Shown: positions 46,154-53,966 of the stretch, piece after piece
How the letters are laid out: every line of letters begins with the position of its first letter
How positions within the stretch are numbered: position 1 is the first letter of the stretch
Source of the DNA: Pseudomonas sp. P8_241
GTDB lineage: Bacteria > Pseudomonadota > Gammaproteobacteria > Pseudomonadales > Pseudomonadaceae
NCBI RefSeq assembly: GCF_034008315.1
Contig: NZ_CP125377.1
Span: 1,872,001-1,936,000, forward strand
Direction of reading: 5' to 3'
Length of the DNA stretch: 64,000 nucleotides
Program-made: the position numbers and the translations under genes
The notes under the pieces: model-generated
What the model saw: the letters and a program-made list of their open reading frames with translations, nothing else
Database searches by the model: none
Told to the model about the DNA's origin: nothing

Positions 46154-46266
46154 GGCGTCAGTGGCCTCGCCGCGCAATCCAGTGTGGAAACAAGAATTTA
46201 CGCCGCGTAAAGAAATCCTGACAAAATCTCCGGGGTAACCCCGTAAATTGGCCAATGGCTTAGCTC

Positions 46267-46284
46267 CGTAAGAAAACTCTTACA
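46267..46284. promoter_or_regulatory. PhhR/TyrR-type box upstream of aroP
   Basis: CGTAAG-AAAACT-CTTACA matches the TyrR/PhhR box TGTAAA-N6-TTTACA at 9 of 12 arm positions with exact spacing. A second palindrome TTTACGCCGCGTAAA lies at 46197-46211. PhhR is encoded at 57119, and PhhR is known to regulate aromatic amino acid transport in P. putida. It lies about 550 bp before the aroP start codon. Confidence 0.5.
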
Positions 46285-46398
46285 TGTCAAAGCCTTCAAA
46301 CCTCCTTCCAGCCCTCTAGCCCGCTTGTTTCACCGCTCCAGTCAGGGTGTCATGCGCGCCATGCCTGTCGTGCAGGTGCATAACAAAAAGGAGGCGCA

Positions 46399-46536
46399 AT
46401 GAACGCCGCAATCCGTTTCCCGTTCTCCGCGAGGTGCATTTTTTCTGCCGCCTGCGTCAATGATCCGCAAGGGTCAGACCCCGTATTTGCAGCCGCCCGA
46501 GCCTCTCGGGGCGGACACAGGCAATCCCGGCCATAG
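46399..46536 (+). CDS. Possible 45-codon leader ORF
   Basis: An ATG preceded by AAAAAGGAGGCGCA, close to an ideal ribosome-binding site, opens a 45-codon frame ending at TAG 46534-46536. The peptide begins MNAAIRFPFSARCIF and ends in a basic tail (RGGHRQSRP). I recognise no family. It lies in the 800-bp gap between rluB and aroP, 300 bp before aroP on the same strand. It could be a leader peptide, a small protein or chance. Confidence 0.4.
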   Translation: MNAAIRFPFSARCIFSAACVNDPQGSDPVFAAARASRGGHRQSRP

Positions 46537-46555
46537 ACACGCTTGTCCAGCGGGT

Positions 46556-46584
46556 CTGGCAGCAGGGGGTTACAGGTGTACAAT
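46556..46584 (+). promoter_or_regulatory. Candidate sigma70 promoter for aroP
   Basis: CTGGCA, a 17-base spacer and TACAAT with a TG one base upstream (extended -10). Transcripts from here would carry a ~245-base leader before aroP. Strength and use are unproven. Confidence 0.4.
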
Positions 46585-46712
46585 GCGCCGCGTTTTACCT
46601 GTGACCTCCTGCGCATCTGCGCAAACCTCAAGGCTATCCGCCTTGTTCACTCCGCTGCGCCACAAGCGTATCGGGTTCGATTTCGTCACAGATAAAAACA
46701 AACAGGTGACGT

Positions 46713-46775
46713 ATGACCGTTGTAAATACGCTGAACTCCTGGTGCCTGCGCTGGGGTTTGATCGGTGCCGCTTGA
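46713..46775 (+). CDS. Possible Trp-containing leader peptide of aroP
   Basis: A 20-codon frame (MTVVNTLNSWCLRWGLIGAA) with AGGTGA just upstream, ending 60 bp before the aroP start. It has two Trp codons four apart (W10, W14). This is the density seen in attenuation leader peptides. A clear terminator hairpin downstream was not seen, so classical attenuation is unproven. Confidence 0.35.
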   Translation: MTVVNTLNSWCLRWGLIGAA

Positions 46776-46835
46776 TGTCTTTGCCAAGCAGCAACGTTTT
46801 CTGAACATCATCAAACCTTGCGTGAGACCCTTTTC

Positions 46836-48257
46836 ATGAGTGGACAAAACCCGCAATCAGGCGAGCTGAAACGCGGCCTGAAAAATCGCCACATTCAACT
46901 GATCGCCCTCGGTGGCGCGATTGGTACCGGTTTGTTTCTCGGCTCGGCCGGGGTACTGAAATCCGCCGGTCCTTCGATGATCCTTGGTTACGCCATCTGC
47001 GGCTTTATCGCCTTCATGATCATGCGCCAGCTGGGCGAAATGATCGTCGAAGATCCAGTGGCCGGTTCCTTCAGCCACTTCGCGCACAAGTACTGGGGCG
47101 GCTTTGCCGGTTTCCTGTCTGGCTGGAACTGCTGGATTCTGTACATTCTGGTGGGCATGTCCGAGCTGACAGCCGTCGGCAAGTACATCCACTACTGGGC
47201 GCCGGACATTCCGACCTGGGTCTCGGCAGCGGGCTTCTTCGTGCTGATCAACGCCATCAACCTGGCCAACGTCAAAGTGTTTGGCGAGGCCGAGTTCTGG
47301 TTCGCGATCATCAAGGTCGTGGCGATCGTCGGCATGATTGCCCTGGGCAGCTACCTGCTGGTCAGCGGTAATGGCGGCCCGCAAGCAGCGGTCAGCAACC
47401 TGTGGGCCCACGGTGGCTTCTTCCCGAACGGTGTCAGCGGTCTGGTGATGGCCATGGCGTTCATCATGTTTTCCTTCGGTGGCCTGGAAATGCTCGGTTT
47501 CACCGCAGCCGAAGCCGACAAACCGAAAACCGTGATCCCGAAAGCCATCAACCAGGTGATCTATCGGATCCTGATTTTCTACATCGGTGCCCTGGTGATC
47601 CTGCTGTCGTTGACGCCATGGGACAGCCTGCTGACCACCCTCAACGCCTCGGGTGATTCCTACAGCGGCAGCCCGTTCGTGCAAGTATTCTCGATGCTGG
47701 GCAGCAATACTGCCGCGCACATCCTCAACTTCGTGGTCCTGACCGCGGCGCTGTCGGTGTACAACAGCGGCACCTACTGCAACAGCCGCATGCTGCTGGG
47801 CATGGCCGAGCAGGGTGATGCGCCGAAGGGCCTGGCGAAGATCGACAAGCGCGGCGTGCCGGTGCGTTCGATCCTGGCCTCGGCCGCCGTGACCCTGATC
47901 GCGGTACTGCTGAACTACCTGATCCCGCAAAACGCTCTGGAACTGCTGATGTCGCTGGTGGTAGCCACCCTGGTGATCAACTGGGCGATGATCAGCTTCT
48001 CGCACTTCAAGTTCCGCCAGCACATGAACAAGACCAAACAGACGCCGCTGTTCAAGGCCCTGTGGTACCCGTACGGCAACTATGTCTGCCTGGCGTTCGT
48101 GGTGTTCATCCTCGGCGTGATGCTGTTGATTCCGGGGATCCAGACATCGGTGTACGCGATTCCGGTGTGGCTGGTGTTCATGTGGGTCTGCTACGGCATC
48201 AAGAACAAGCGCAGTGCGCAACGCGTGTTGAATAGCGCTGCCCCTGCTGTGAAGTAA
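46836..48257 (+). CDS. aroP: Aromatic amino acid permease AroP
   Basis: 473 residues, twelve membrane helices. The N-terminus GELKRGLKNRHIQLIALGGAIGTGLFLGSAG and the stretches ELTAVGKYIHYWAPDIPTWVSA, NVKVFGEAEFWFAIIKV and NSRMLLGMAEQGDAPKGLAKIDKRGVPV closely match E. coli AroP of the APC superfamily. It imports Phe, Tyr and Trp with protons. ATG at 46836 is chosen from family length; the ribosome-binding site is weak (GAGA). Its 3' end is duplicated in decayed form at 49969-50223. Linked in function to the phh genes. Confidence 0.92.
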   Translation: MSGQNPQSGELKRGLKNRHIQLIALGGAIGTGLFLGSAGVLKSAGPSMILGYAICGFIAFMIMRQLGEMIVEDPVAGSFSHFAHKYWGGFAGFLSGWNCWILYILVGMSELTAVGKYIHYWAPDIPTWVSAAGFFVLINAINLANVKVFGEAEFWFAIIKVVAIVGMIALGSYLLVSGNGGPQAAVSNLWAHGGFFPNGVSGLVMAMAFIMFSFGGLEMLGFTAAEADKPKTVIPKAINQVIYRILIFYIGALVILLSLTPWDSLLTTLNASGDSYSGSPFVQVFSMLGSNTAAHILNFVVLTAALSVYNSGTYCNSRMLLGMAEQGDAPKGLAKIDKRGVPVRSILASAAVTLIAVLLNYLIPQNALELLMSLVVATLVINWAMISFSHFKFRQHMNKTKQTPLFKALWYPYGNYVCLAFVVFILGVMLLIPGIQTSVYAIPVWLVFMWVCYGIKNKRSAQRVLNSAAPAVK

Positions 48258-48276
48258 GCGTCTCGCTTCGACAAAC

Positions 48277-48302
48277 AACCCGGCCATGCGCCGGGTTGAT
48301 TG
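48277..48302 (+). terminator. Terminator after aroP
   Basis: AACCCGG, loop CCATGCG, CCGGGTT followed by GATTGTTT. An almost identical copy is at 50243, part of the local duplication. Confidence 0.8.
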
Positions 48303-48395
48303 TTTCTGGGTTCATACAGCAAATTCAGAAACAGCCTACAACCGATATTTCACTTTTTGTCTTAGGCTGCCTCTCCGAACACAAAGGAGGGGTGT

Positions 48396-48886
48396 ATGGC
48401 CAGCCACAGCTATATGAGCATTACCGGAAAGCGCCAAGGTTTGATTTCTGCCGGTTGCTCCGGTCTTGATTCTCTCGGTAACAAATTCCAGATCGGACAC
48501 CAGGATGAAATCCTGGTGCTGGCTTATTCACGTGAAATGCTTGCGGGTAATGACGGCAGCGTGACAGGTGGGCGCGGCAAGCACCTTCCTATCATGATTA
48601 CCAAAGGCATCGACAAGTCGTCACCCTTGCTGGCCAGTGCGCTGCATGAGGGAGAAGAGGTTGATTGCAAGATCAATTTTATCGAACCTCTTCGGTGGGC
48701 GGTCGGGAACGGTATTACTCAATACACCTGACCGGGGCGCGTATCGCTCATATCAGCTTGCAGGTTCCCCACGCGATTCGCATGAATGACGCTGAGCCGC
48801 AAGAGCTAGTGTCCATTCGTTATAGGGACATTGCCTGGGCGCATGTTCCAGGCGCCACAAGTGCTTATAGTACTTGGGGGGAATGA
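48396..48886 (+). pseudogene. hcp: Hcp (T6SS tube protein), copy 1, frameshifted
   Basis: The first ~94 codons equal the intact copy at 50362 with a few substitutions (MASHSYMSITGKRQGLISAGCSGLD...). At 48677-48680 this copy has T4 where copy 2 has T5, so the frame is lost and a stop follows at 48729-48731. The remaining frame (YRTSSVGG...RYYSIHLTGARIAHISLQVPHAIRM...) continues in register to TGA 48884-48886. ATG at 48396 has AAAGGAGG upstream. Either a real one-base deletion or a sequence error. The restored stop overlaps the effector ATG (ATGA). Confidence 0.85.
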
Positions 48887-49560
48887 GGGTGAATGAAGGG
48901 GCTTGCGATATTCACGACGTCACCAGGTCGGCTTCCGATCTGGTTGCACTTGGATGCAGCATAGGCCTGGCGCATATTCCTGATGGCTTTGCGCGACTTC
49001 GATTTGGTTCGATGGTTTCTGCCTATGTTGATGAAGTTATTCAGGCGGTTGATGAGGGGGTTATTAGCGCTTGGCAAGCGTTGGAGGAAATAAGAGCCGA
49101 ATACGAGGGCTTGTCATCTAAGGCGCGCTTTTATCTTCAAAATGGTGTTGGGGTTGTGGCTGGGGCGATGCAGATCAGGACGGGTGTTTTGGTCATTGGC
49201 AGCCCAGGAGCACTAGGTGCTGTTCCGGGGGGGCTGATGGTGGGGCATGGTGTTAATAATATCTATGAAGGTTTGGGGAATATTTATCGCGGACCGGATG
49301 CTCCAAGCACGGTTGGGCCTGTTAGGGGGGGCTATAGGGCCATATTCGATGATAGCGAGGGGGACATGTTTTACTTCTCCGTGGACTTGCTTCTTTCTGC
49401 TATCGGTGTGTTTAGACCGGTTTCAAAGCCAGGATCGGTTGAGTTGTTCAGGCGTGATCCAATTAATTATGAGAGGGCTTATCATCAGATGGGGAAATTG
49501 GCTTTATCTTTTGAGGTTTTGGTTGATGCTCTTACGATGAAATCGATGCTGTCAGAGTAG
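48883..49560 (+). CDS. DUF4225-type putative T6SS effector, copy 1
   Basis: About 225 residues, no signal peptide. The centre (~80-150) has FYLQNGVGVVAGAMQIRTG...GGLMVGHGVNNIYEGLGNIYRG and the end PKPGSVELFRRDPINYERAYHQMGKLALSFEVL, which I recognise as the DUF4225 pattern. It overlaps the restored hcp stop as ATGA; GTG 48889 is an alternative start. The Gly-rich hydrophobic core could insert in membranes. Hcp-linked place, small size and lower GC suggest a toxin carried in the Hcp tube. Activity is not known. Confidence 0.7.
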   Translation: MRVNEGACDIHDVTRSASDLVALGCSIGLAHIPDGFARLRFGSMVSAYVDEVIQAVDEGVISAWQALEEIRAEYEGLSSKARFYLQNGVGVVAGAMQIRTGVLVIGSPGALGAVPGGLMVGHGVNNIYEGLGNIYRGPDAPSTVGPVRGGYRAIFDDSEGDMFYFSVDLLLSAIGVFRPVSKPGSVELFRRDPINYERAYHQMGKLALSFEVLVDALTMKSMLSE

Positions 49561-49606
49561 GTTCTGTAAACAGGAGGCTGCTGTTTTAACTAAATCTCAG
49601 TACTAA

Positions 49607-49816
49607 TTATATCACGCCCCGCATTCTTGGAGTGTAGAGCTTTAAACCGATAATTACAAGGAGTGTGTATGTTGTTGCGTGGATGATGTTTAGGTGGCTT
49701 TTATCTAAATGAATTATTTCTTTTATCCCGAGCATGATAATTCCAGAAGGAAGGACGGAGCAGGCCAGAACTAAAAGTGTAACCGAGATGTAATATCGAA
49801 TGTTTTCAAGATTCAT
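49607..49816 (-). CDS. Small two-helix membrane protein, possible immunity, copy 1
   Basis: 69 residues: YYISVTLLVLACSVLPSGIIMLGI and a second hydrophobic stretch TYTLLVIIGLKLY, ending PRMRGVI. It is convergent with the effector, 46 bp from its stop. A diverged but full-length homolog is at the same place in copy 2, so the frame is under selection. Small membrane proteins protect against membrane-acting T6SS toxins, which makes an immunity role plausible though unproven. Very AT-rich compared with the surroundings. Confidence 0.6.
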   Translation of the reverse strand: MNLENIRYYISVTLLVLACSVLPSGIIMLGIKEIIHLDKSHLNIIHATTYTLLVIIGLKLYTPRMRGVI

Positions 49817-49968
49817 TAGCTATCATATCCTTCTGATAAAGTCCCAAAGATTAGTACGGTTACTCAAGACAAATCAACTTTTCATCAGTAGACGCAAGAG
49901 CAGTTATTGTAAACGAATTTAACTGTTGGCGATGCCTGGTTGCCCGGTTTTCCATGACAAGCCGTTAT

Positions 49969-50223
49969 CTGTGGTCCCACGGTGATTTCTCCCCGAATGG
50001 TGTCATGGGTCTGGTAATGGTCATGGCTTTCATCATGTTTTCCTCCTGACCTCAGCTGCCGTGACCCTGATCGCGCTACTGCTGAACTACCTGATTCCGC
50101 AAAACGTGTCGCTGGGTGTATGCGATTCCGGTTTGGCTGGTGTTCATGTGGATCTGCTACGGCATCAGGAACAAGCGCACTGCGCAACGCGAATTGAATA
50201 GCGCTGCCCCTGCTGTGAAGTAA
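49969..50223 (+). pseudogene. Decayed remnant of aroP
   Basis: Three pieces of aroP are joined here with deletions between them: 49969-50043 resembles aroP 47399-47473 (LWAHGGFFPNGVSGL region), 50049-50105 resembles 47878-47934, and 50106-50223 resembles 48148-48257 including the stop. It cannot make a permease. It marks the left end of the second copy of the duplication. Confidence 0.88.
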
Positions 50224-50242
50224 GCGTCTCGCTTCGACAAAC

Positions 50243-50268
50243 AACCCGGCCATGCGTCGGGTTGATTG
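50243..50268 (+). terminator. Terminator copy after aroP remnant
   Basis: AACCCGG, CCATGCG, TCGGGTT then GATTGTTT, a one-base variant of the aroP terminator at 48277. Confidence 0.75.
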
Positions 50269-50361
50269 TTTCTGGGTTCATACAGCAAATTCAGAAACAG
50301 CCTACAACCGATATTTCACTTTTTGTCTTAGGCTGCCTCTCCGAACACAAAGGAGGGGTGT

Positions 50362-50862
50362 ATGGCCAGCCACAGCTATATGAGCATTACCGGAAAGCGC
50401 CAAGGTTTGATTTCTGCCGGTTGCTCCGGTCTTGATTCTCTCGGCAACAAATGCCAGATCGGACACCAGGATGAAATCCTGGTGCTGGCTTATTCACGTG
50501 AAATGCTTGCGGGTAATGACGGCAGCGTGACAGGTGGGCGTGGCAAGCACATGCCGATCATGATAACCAAAGGTATCGATAAGTCATCACCATTGCTGGC
50601 AAGTGCGCTGCATGAGGGTGAAGAAGTTGATTGCAAGATCAATTTTTATCGAACCTCTTCGGTTGGCGGCCAGGAACGGTACTATTCAATACACCTGTCA
50701 GGTGCGCGTATCGCTCATATCAGCTTGCAGGTTCCCCACGCAATTCGCATGAATGACGCTGAGCCGCAAGAGCTAGTGTCCATTCGTTATAGGGACATTG
50801 CCTGGGCGCATGTTCCAGGGGCTACCAGTGCCTATAGTTCTTGGGGGAATGAAGGTGAATGA
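50362..50862 (+). CDS. hcp: Hcp, T6SS tube protein, intact copy 2
   Basis: 166 residues, the usual Hcp length. Opens MASHSYMSITGKRQGLISAG and contains RGKHMPIMITKGIDKSSPLLASALHEGEEVDC and IAHISLQVPHAIRMNDAEPQELVSIRYRDIAWAHVPG, typical of the Hcp1 family. Hcp stacks as hexameric rings into the injected tube and chaperones small effectors in its lumen. ATG has AAAGGAGG upstream. No other T6SS gene is in the window, so it is an orphan hcp depending on a cluster elsewhere. It overlaps the effector reading frame by 8 bp. Confidence 0.9.
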   Translation: MASHSYMSITGKRQGLISAGCSGLDSLGNKCQIGHQDEILVLAYSREMLAGNDGSVTGGRGKHMPIMITKGIDKSSPLLASALHEGEEVDCKINFYRTSSVGGQERYYSIHLSGARIAHISLQVPHAIRMNDAEPQELVSIRYRDIAWAHVPGATSAYSSWGNEGE

Positions 50863-51537
50863 GGACCCTTGCGATATTCATGATGTAACCAGATCGGCTT
50901 CCGATCTGGTTGCAGTTGGTTGCAGTTGGTTGCAGCATAGGCATGGCGCATATTCCTGATGGCTTTGCGCGACTTCGATTTGGCTCGATTGTCTCTGCCT
51001 ATGTTGATGAAATAATTCAGGCGGTTGATGAAGGGGCTATTAGTGCGTGGCAAGCCGTGCAGGAAATAACAGCTGAATATGAGGACTTATCGGCGAAGGC
51101 GCGTTTCTATCTACAAAATGGTGTTGGGGTTGTGGCAGGGGTGATGCAGGTGAGGACAGGGGGCGCGATTTTCGTAGGCTCGACAGGGTTTGGTTCGATA
51201 CCGGGCGGACTCATGGTTGGGCATGGAGTTAATAATATCTACGAAGGTTTGGGGAATATTTATCGCGGGCCGAATGCTCTAGGCACGGTTGGGCCTATTA
51301 GATATTTTTATAGGGATATGTTGGATGAAGAACGGGGGGGGCATGGTTTACTACTCAACGGACTTGTTTCTTTCTGTAGTTGGGGTGTTTAGGTCGGTGT
51401 CAAAGCCCGGTTCGGTGGAGTTGTTCAGGCGTGATCCAATTAATTACGAGCGAGCTTGTCATCAAATGGGGAGGTTGGCTTTGTCTTTTGAAGTGATGGT
51501 TGATGCTTTTACGATAGATTCGATACTTTCAGAGTAG
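50855..51537 (+). pseudogene. DUF4225-type effector, copy 2, doubly frameshifted
   Basis: Starts GTG 50855 (VNEDPCDIHDVTRSASDLVAVG). A tandem TGCAGTTGGT-TGCAGTTGGT at 50911-50930 adds 10 bp relative to copy 1 and breaks the frame; removing one unit restores it (GCSIGMAHIPDGF). A second break is a G8 run at 51334-51341, where G7 would read on into MVYYSTDLFL. The rest matches copy 1 to the end (FEVMVDAFTIDSILSE). Both lesions are in slippage-prone tracts, so they may be reversible, fixed or sequencing artefacts. Confidence 0.8.
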
Positions 51538-51584
51538 GCTTCTTATGTGTGTCGTGAAGTGGTGTGATAGGGTGTGAGTTTCGC

Positions 51585-51794
51585 TTATATTACGCCACGC
51601 ATTCTTGGGGTGTAGATTATCAAACCAGGAATGACGAGGATTATATATGTTGTCAGGTAGGTGGCGTCTAGGTGGTTTTCATCTATGTGAATTATTTTTC
51701 TTATTCCGAATGCAATAATTCCAGCTGGTAGTCCAGAGCAGCCTAAAACTAAAAACGTCACTGAGATGTAGTATCGAATGTTTTCAAAGTTCAT
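51585..51794 (-). CDS. Small two-helix membrane protein, possible immunity, copy 2
   Basis: 69 residues, same layout as 49607-49816: YYISVTFLVLGCSGLPAGIIAFGI, a second hydrophobic stretch (TYIILVIPGLIIY) and the conserved end TPRMRGVI. About two thirds of residues match by eye. It lies 47 bp from the stop of the broken effector, on the opposite strand. It has stayed intact although its neighbouring effector has not, as expected for an immunity gene. Confidence 0.6.
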   Translation of the reverse strand: MNFENIRYYISVTFLVLGCSGLPAGIIAFGIRKIIHIDENHLDATYLTTYIILVIPGLIIYTPRMRGVI

Positions 51795-51997
51795 TGATCA
51801 TCATGTCCTGCTGATGTGAGCCACTAGATTAGTATGGCTATTCGAAACAATTAAACGTTTCTTCACTAGGCTAAGAGCAATATTTGTAAATGAATTTGAC
51901 TGGCAGCGAGGCCCGATGTTAGCGATTCGCCATGATGACCGCTATTGCGAACGTCATTCGCGGTATCCTGAACGCCCTCGAACACGGACGCTTTTCC

Positions 51998-52411
51998 ATG
52001 CTGGTGATTTCCAACAACGTGCATCTGCCGGATGCCGAGATCGAGTTGACGGCCATTCGCGCCCAAGGCGCCGGTGGGCAGAACGTCAACAAGGTCTCCA
52101 GCGCGGTGCACCTGCGCTTCGACATTCCGGCGTCGTCCTTGCCCGAGTTCTACAAGGAGCGGCTGCTGGCGCTGCGCGATAGTCGCATCACCAGCGACGG
52201 TGTGTTGATCATCAAGGCCCAGCAGTACCGGACGCAGGAGCAGAACCGCGCCGATGCGTTGTTGCGGCTGACCGAGTTGATCCTCAGTGCCACCAAGGTC
52301 GAGAAGAAGCGCCGTCCGACCAAGCCGACCCTCGGCTCGAAGACCCGTCGTCTCGAATCCAAATCCAAGCGCGGTAACATCAAGGCCGGGCGCGGCAAGG
52401 TCGATTTCTAA
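51998..52411 (+). CDS. arfB: Peptidyl-tRNA hydrolase ArfB (alternative ribosome rescue)
   Basis: 137 residues. The release-factor core has the GGQ motif in [23 protein letters not shown], and the basic tail ([35 protein letters not shown]) is the part that enters the mRNA channel. ArfB (YaeJ) frees ribosomes stalled without a stop codon. ATG at 51998 gives the usual start [14 protein letters not shown]. It is convergent with the MFS gene, overlapping by 4 bp, and just outside the duplication. Confidence 0.93.
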   Translation: MLVISNNVHLPDAEIELTAIRAQGAGGQNVNKVSSAVHLRFDIPASSLPEFYKERLLALRDSRITSDGVLIIKAQQYRTQEQNRADALLRLTELILSATKVEKKRRPTKPTLGSKTRRLESKSKRGNIKAGRGKVDF

Positions 52412-53607
52412 CGGACATCCCGCGTTTCGCGTTGCTTTGGCGCCTGCCGGTACAGGTAAAGGCTCAGCATCAATCCGCTCAAGGCGGCGAAGGCAGCGAA
52501 CAGGAAGATCGAAGCGAACCCGAACCCGGCCGCAATCGCCCCGGCCAGCGGCCCGGTGATCCCCAGCGACAAGTCGATGAACAGCGAATAGGCGCCGACG
52601 GCTGCGCCACGGCTGGACGCCGGCACCAGGTTGACCGCCTCCACGCCCAGTGCCGGAAACACCAGCGAAAAGCCGAAGCCGCTCAGCGCCGCACCCGCCA
52701 GTGCCCAATGGGCATCCGGTGCCAGCCACAGCAACAGCAATCCCAGGGTTTCCACCGACAGGCAGGCAATGGCGACGCGAAAGCCGCCGAGGCGGTTGAT
52801 CAGGTTGCCGAACAGCAAGCGCGCGCCGATGAAGCTGGCACCGAACAGGCTCAGGCACAGCACCGCGTTGTCCCAGTGTTGCGTGGCGTAATACAGGGTG
52901 ATGAAGGTGGCGATGGTGCCGAAGCCGATCGAACCCAGCGCCAGGCCGCAGCCATGGGGCAATACGCGGCCGAGCACATGCATGAACGGCAAACGTTCAC
53001 CGACAACGATCGGCGCGGCGGTTTTCGGCCAGGCCAGCAGCAGGCCAATAACGGCCAACAGTACAATGCTCACGCCCATGCTCCACAAGCCCAACTGACT
53101 GACCAGCCACACGCCGAGCGGCGCGCCGATTGCCAGTGCGCCGTAACTGGCGATGCCATTCCAGGAAATCACCTTGGCGGTGTTCGCCGCGCCCACCCGG
53201 CCGATGCCCCAGCCAATCGAACCGGAACCCACCAGGCTCTCCGCGCTACCGAGTACCAGACGGCCGATCAACAAGCAGATCAGGCTGAGCATCGGCAGGC
53301 TTTGCGTCCATGCCGAAATCAACATGAACACACCGCTCAGTCCGCAACCGGCCAAGCCATACATCACTGCGAGTTTGCTGCCCTTGTTGTCGATGATTTT
53401 CCCGGCATACGGGCGGCTGAGCAGGGTGGCCAGGTATTGCACACTGATCACCAGCCCCGCGATCACGGCACCGAAGCCCAGGTCGCTATGGACGTAACCG
53501 GGCAATACGGCCAGGGGGATGCCGATGTTCAAATAGCCGATAAAGGTAAACAGGACGATGGATACAACTTGCAGCGTGACCGCCAGGGGGCGCTGGTTTT
53601 CAGACAT
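52408..53607 (-). CDS. MFS transporter, YhhS/YfcJ type
   Basis: 399 residues, twelve membrane helices. Motifs [22 protein letters not shown] (here [12 protein letters not shown]...), [47 protein letters not shown] fit the YhhS/YfcJ subgroup of drug-type MFS exporters. ATG at 53607 follows a TTTACCC stretch; the ribosome-binding site is weak. Substrate unknown. Confidence 0.88.
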   Translation of the reverse strand: MSENQRPLAVTLQVVSIVLFTFIGYLNIGIPLAVLPGYVHSDLGFGAVIAGLVISVQYLATLLSRPYAGKIIDNKGSKLAVMYGLAGCGLSGVFMLISAWTQSLPMLSLICLLIGRLVLGSAESLVGSGSIGWGIGRVGAANTAKVISWNGIASYGALAIGAPLGVWLVSQLGLWSMGVSIVLLAVIGLLLAWPKTAAPIVVGERLPFMHVLGRVLPHGCGLALGSIGFGTIATFITLYYATQHWDNAVLCLSLFGASFIGARLLFGNLINRLGGFRVAIACLSVETLGLLLLWLAPDAHWALAGAALSGFGFSLVFPALGVEAVNLVPASSRGAAVGAYSLFIDLSLGITGPLAGAIAAGFGFASIFLFAAFAALSGLMLSLYLYRQAPKQRETRDVR

Positions 53608-53707
53608 GGGTAAAGGTCCACGGGAAAGCAGGATTAGATAGGCTGCTTATGATAACGGTGCCAGCGTTCGTGGGTTGGGAAAAAGTAAAACTATTTGCCG
53701 GGCGGTG

Positions 53708-53893
53708 TCACTCGGACTTGGCGGGCGCGACCAGTTGCGTAGTGACCAGGGCGGCCAACGCGTTTTCCTGGGTACCAAATCGGGCGAGCAAAGCGGCTTG
53801 TTTCTCGGGGGAAAGGCGATTCCAGATCTCGATCATTTTCTCGGCGGTGCCGATCAGGACGCTGGCCTGGGCTTCGCTAAATTCATCGGTCAT
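53708..53893 (-). CDS. Small conserved-looking protein of unknown function
   Basis: 61 residues, mostly helical, with FSEAQASVLIGTAEKMIEIWNRLSPEKQAALLARFGTQENALAAL. GAGACC lies upstream of ATG 53893. No membrane segment or known motif. The codon use and single-stranded neighbours are ordinary for the genome. It probably is a real small gene, but I do not recognise a family. Confidence 0.6.
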   Translation of the reverse strand: MTDEFSEAQASVLIGTAEKMIEIWNRLSPEKQAALLARFGTQENALAALVTTQLVAPAKSE

Positions 53894-53966
53894 GGACAGG
53901 GTCTCGGTTCAGGCAGTGTGGAAAGCGCATGTTAGCGCTTTCCACACGGTCTGTACGGCGGGTGTT

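Larger units (their letters stand above)
48150..51901 (+). repeat. Tandem duplication: aroP 3' end, hcp, effector, small membrane protein
   Basis: The block from the aroP 3' end through the small minus-strand gene occurs twice, offset by 1966 bp (hcp starts 48396 and 50362). Copy 1 ends near 49940 (GAATTTAACTGTTGGCGATGCC), copy 2 near 51901-51915 (GAATTTGACTGGCAGCGAGGCC). From the aroP stop through the first half of hcp the copies are almost identical; the effector and small-gene parts have clearly diverged. Confidence 0.88.

Noticed and set aside
46350..46631. 93-codon minus-strand frame upstream of aroP
   Set aside because: No ribosome-binding site; overlaps the better-supported plus-strand leader ORF and candidate promoter.
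48396..51537. A full T6SS cluster
   Set aside because: Only hcp and putative cargo genes are present; no tss, vgrG, clpV or sheath genes occur in the window.
51866..52858. 330-codon minus-strand frame over arfB and the MFS gene end
   Set aside because: Shadow of two confidently identified genes; no ribosome-binding site and no recognisable domain.
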